From assembly GCA_900544905.1 (NCBI GenBank), contig UQXF01000024.1:1-32847 (forward strand): DNA of 32,847 nucleotides, read 5' to 3'. A program made the position numbers and the translations under genes. Positions 32,811 to 32,847 of the stretch are shown here, piece by piece (position 1 is the first letter of the stretch; every line of letters starts with the position of its first letter). This DNA is from an uncultured Clostridium sp. (GTDB lineage: Bacteria > Bacillota > Clostridia > Lachnospirales > Lachnospiraceae). The notes beneath the pieces are model-generated. The model saw only the letters and a program-made list of their open reading frames with translations. It searched no databases and had not been told where the DNA came from.

Positions 32811-32847
32811 CTGTCTCTTATACACATCTGACGCTGCCGACGATCTT
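32811..32847. other. Illumina Nextera adapter contamination
   Basis: CTGTCTCTTATACACATCT (32811-32829) followed directly by GACGCTGCCGACGA (32830-32843) is the reverse complement of the Nextera Read 1 transposase adapter, complete over 33 bases; the last four bases TCTT probably belong to the index. This is not genomic DNA. Confidence 0.97.

Overview
The window reads as chromosomal DNA of a spore-forming Firmicute of class Clostridia, most likely family Lachnospiraceae. The reasons are low-to-moderate GC, strong AGGAGG-type ribosome binding sites, a cotJABC spore-coat operon, the gene order dgt-dnaG-rpoD-trmK-nif3, a TGS-domain nucleoside kinase, an AP2-type protein and a compact preQ1-I riboswitch. 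It is a draft or metagenomic contig end: the last 37 bases contain a complete Illumina Nextera transposase adapter, so the final gene (glmM) is truncated by library artefact, not biology.

Layout. 1-458 has no gene but holds a ~206-nt imperfect palindrome and a duplicated promoter-plus-hairpin element. 459-3779 carries a soluble hybrid sensor kinase and a DegV lipid-binding protein. 3820-5138 is the cotJABC operon behind a SigE-like promoter. A two-way terminator separates it from a convergent orphan substrate-binding lipoprotein (5258-6274, minus). Next come a cytoplasmic alpha-amylase, a TrpR-like YerC regulator, and, on the minus strand, a DUF1836 protein and methylenetetrahydrofolate reductase (metF). 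10393-14060 carries a PcrA/UvrD helicase, a small acidic membrane protein and a GtrB-like glycosyltransferase. 14225-14945 is a seven-gene tRNA cluster (Pro, Gly, Arg, His, Gln, Lys, then Leu). An L,D-transpeptidase follows, then the replication/transcription block dgt, dnaG, rpoD, trmK, nif3 and a nucleoside kinase. 23985-26937 holds an unknown protein, RNase P RNA (minus), an AP2/degenerate-HNH protein (minus) and a 3D-domain cell-wall protein. thrC is followed by the queuosine-precursor operon (preQ1 riboswitch, queD, queE, folE, queC), then a diacylglycerol-kinase-family gene and partial glmM.

How genes work together. FolE, QueD, QueE and QueC form a complete GTP-to-preQ0 route under a preQ1 aptamer; QueF is not in the window. 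DnaG, RpoD and Dgt link dNTP balance, primer synthesis and housekeeping transcription. CotJA/B/C build a spore-coat layer. The two most unusual arrangements are the rnpB promoter lying inside the 3' end of the upstream AP2-type coding sequence, and the repeated RNA-hairpin elements at 325-418/12683-12713 and 10323-10367/14989-15033.
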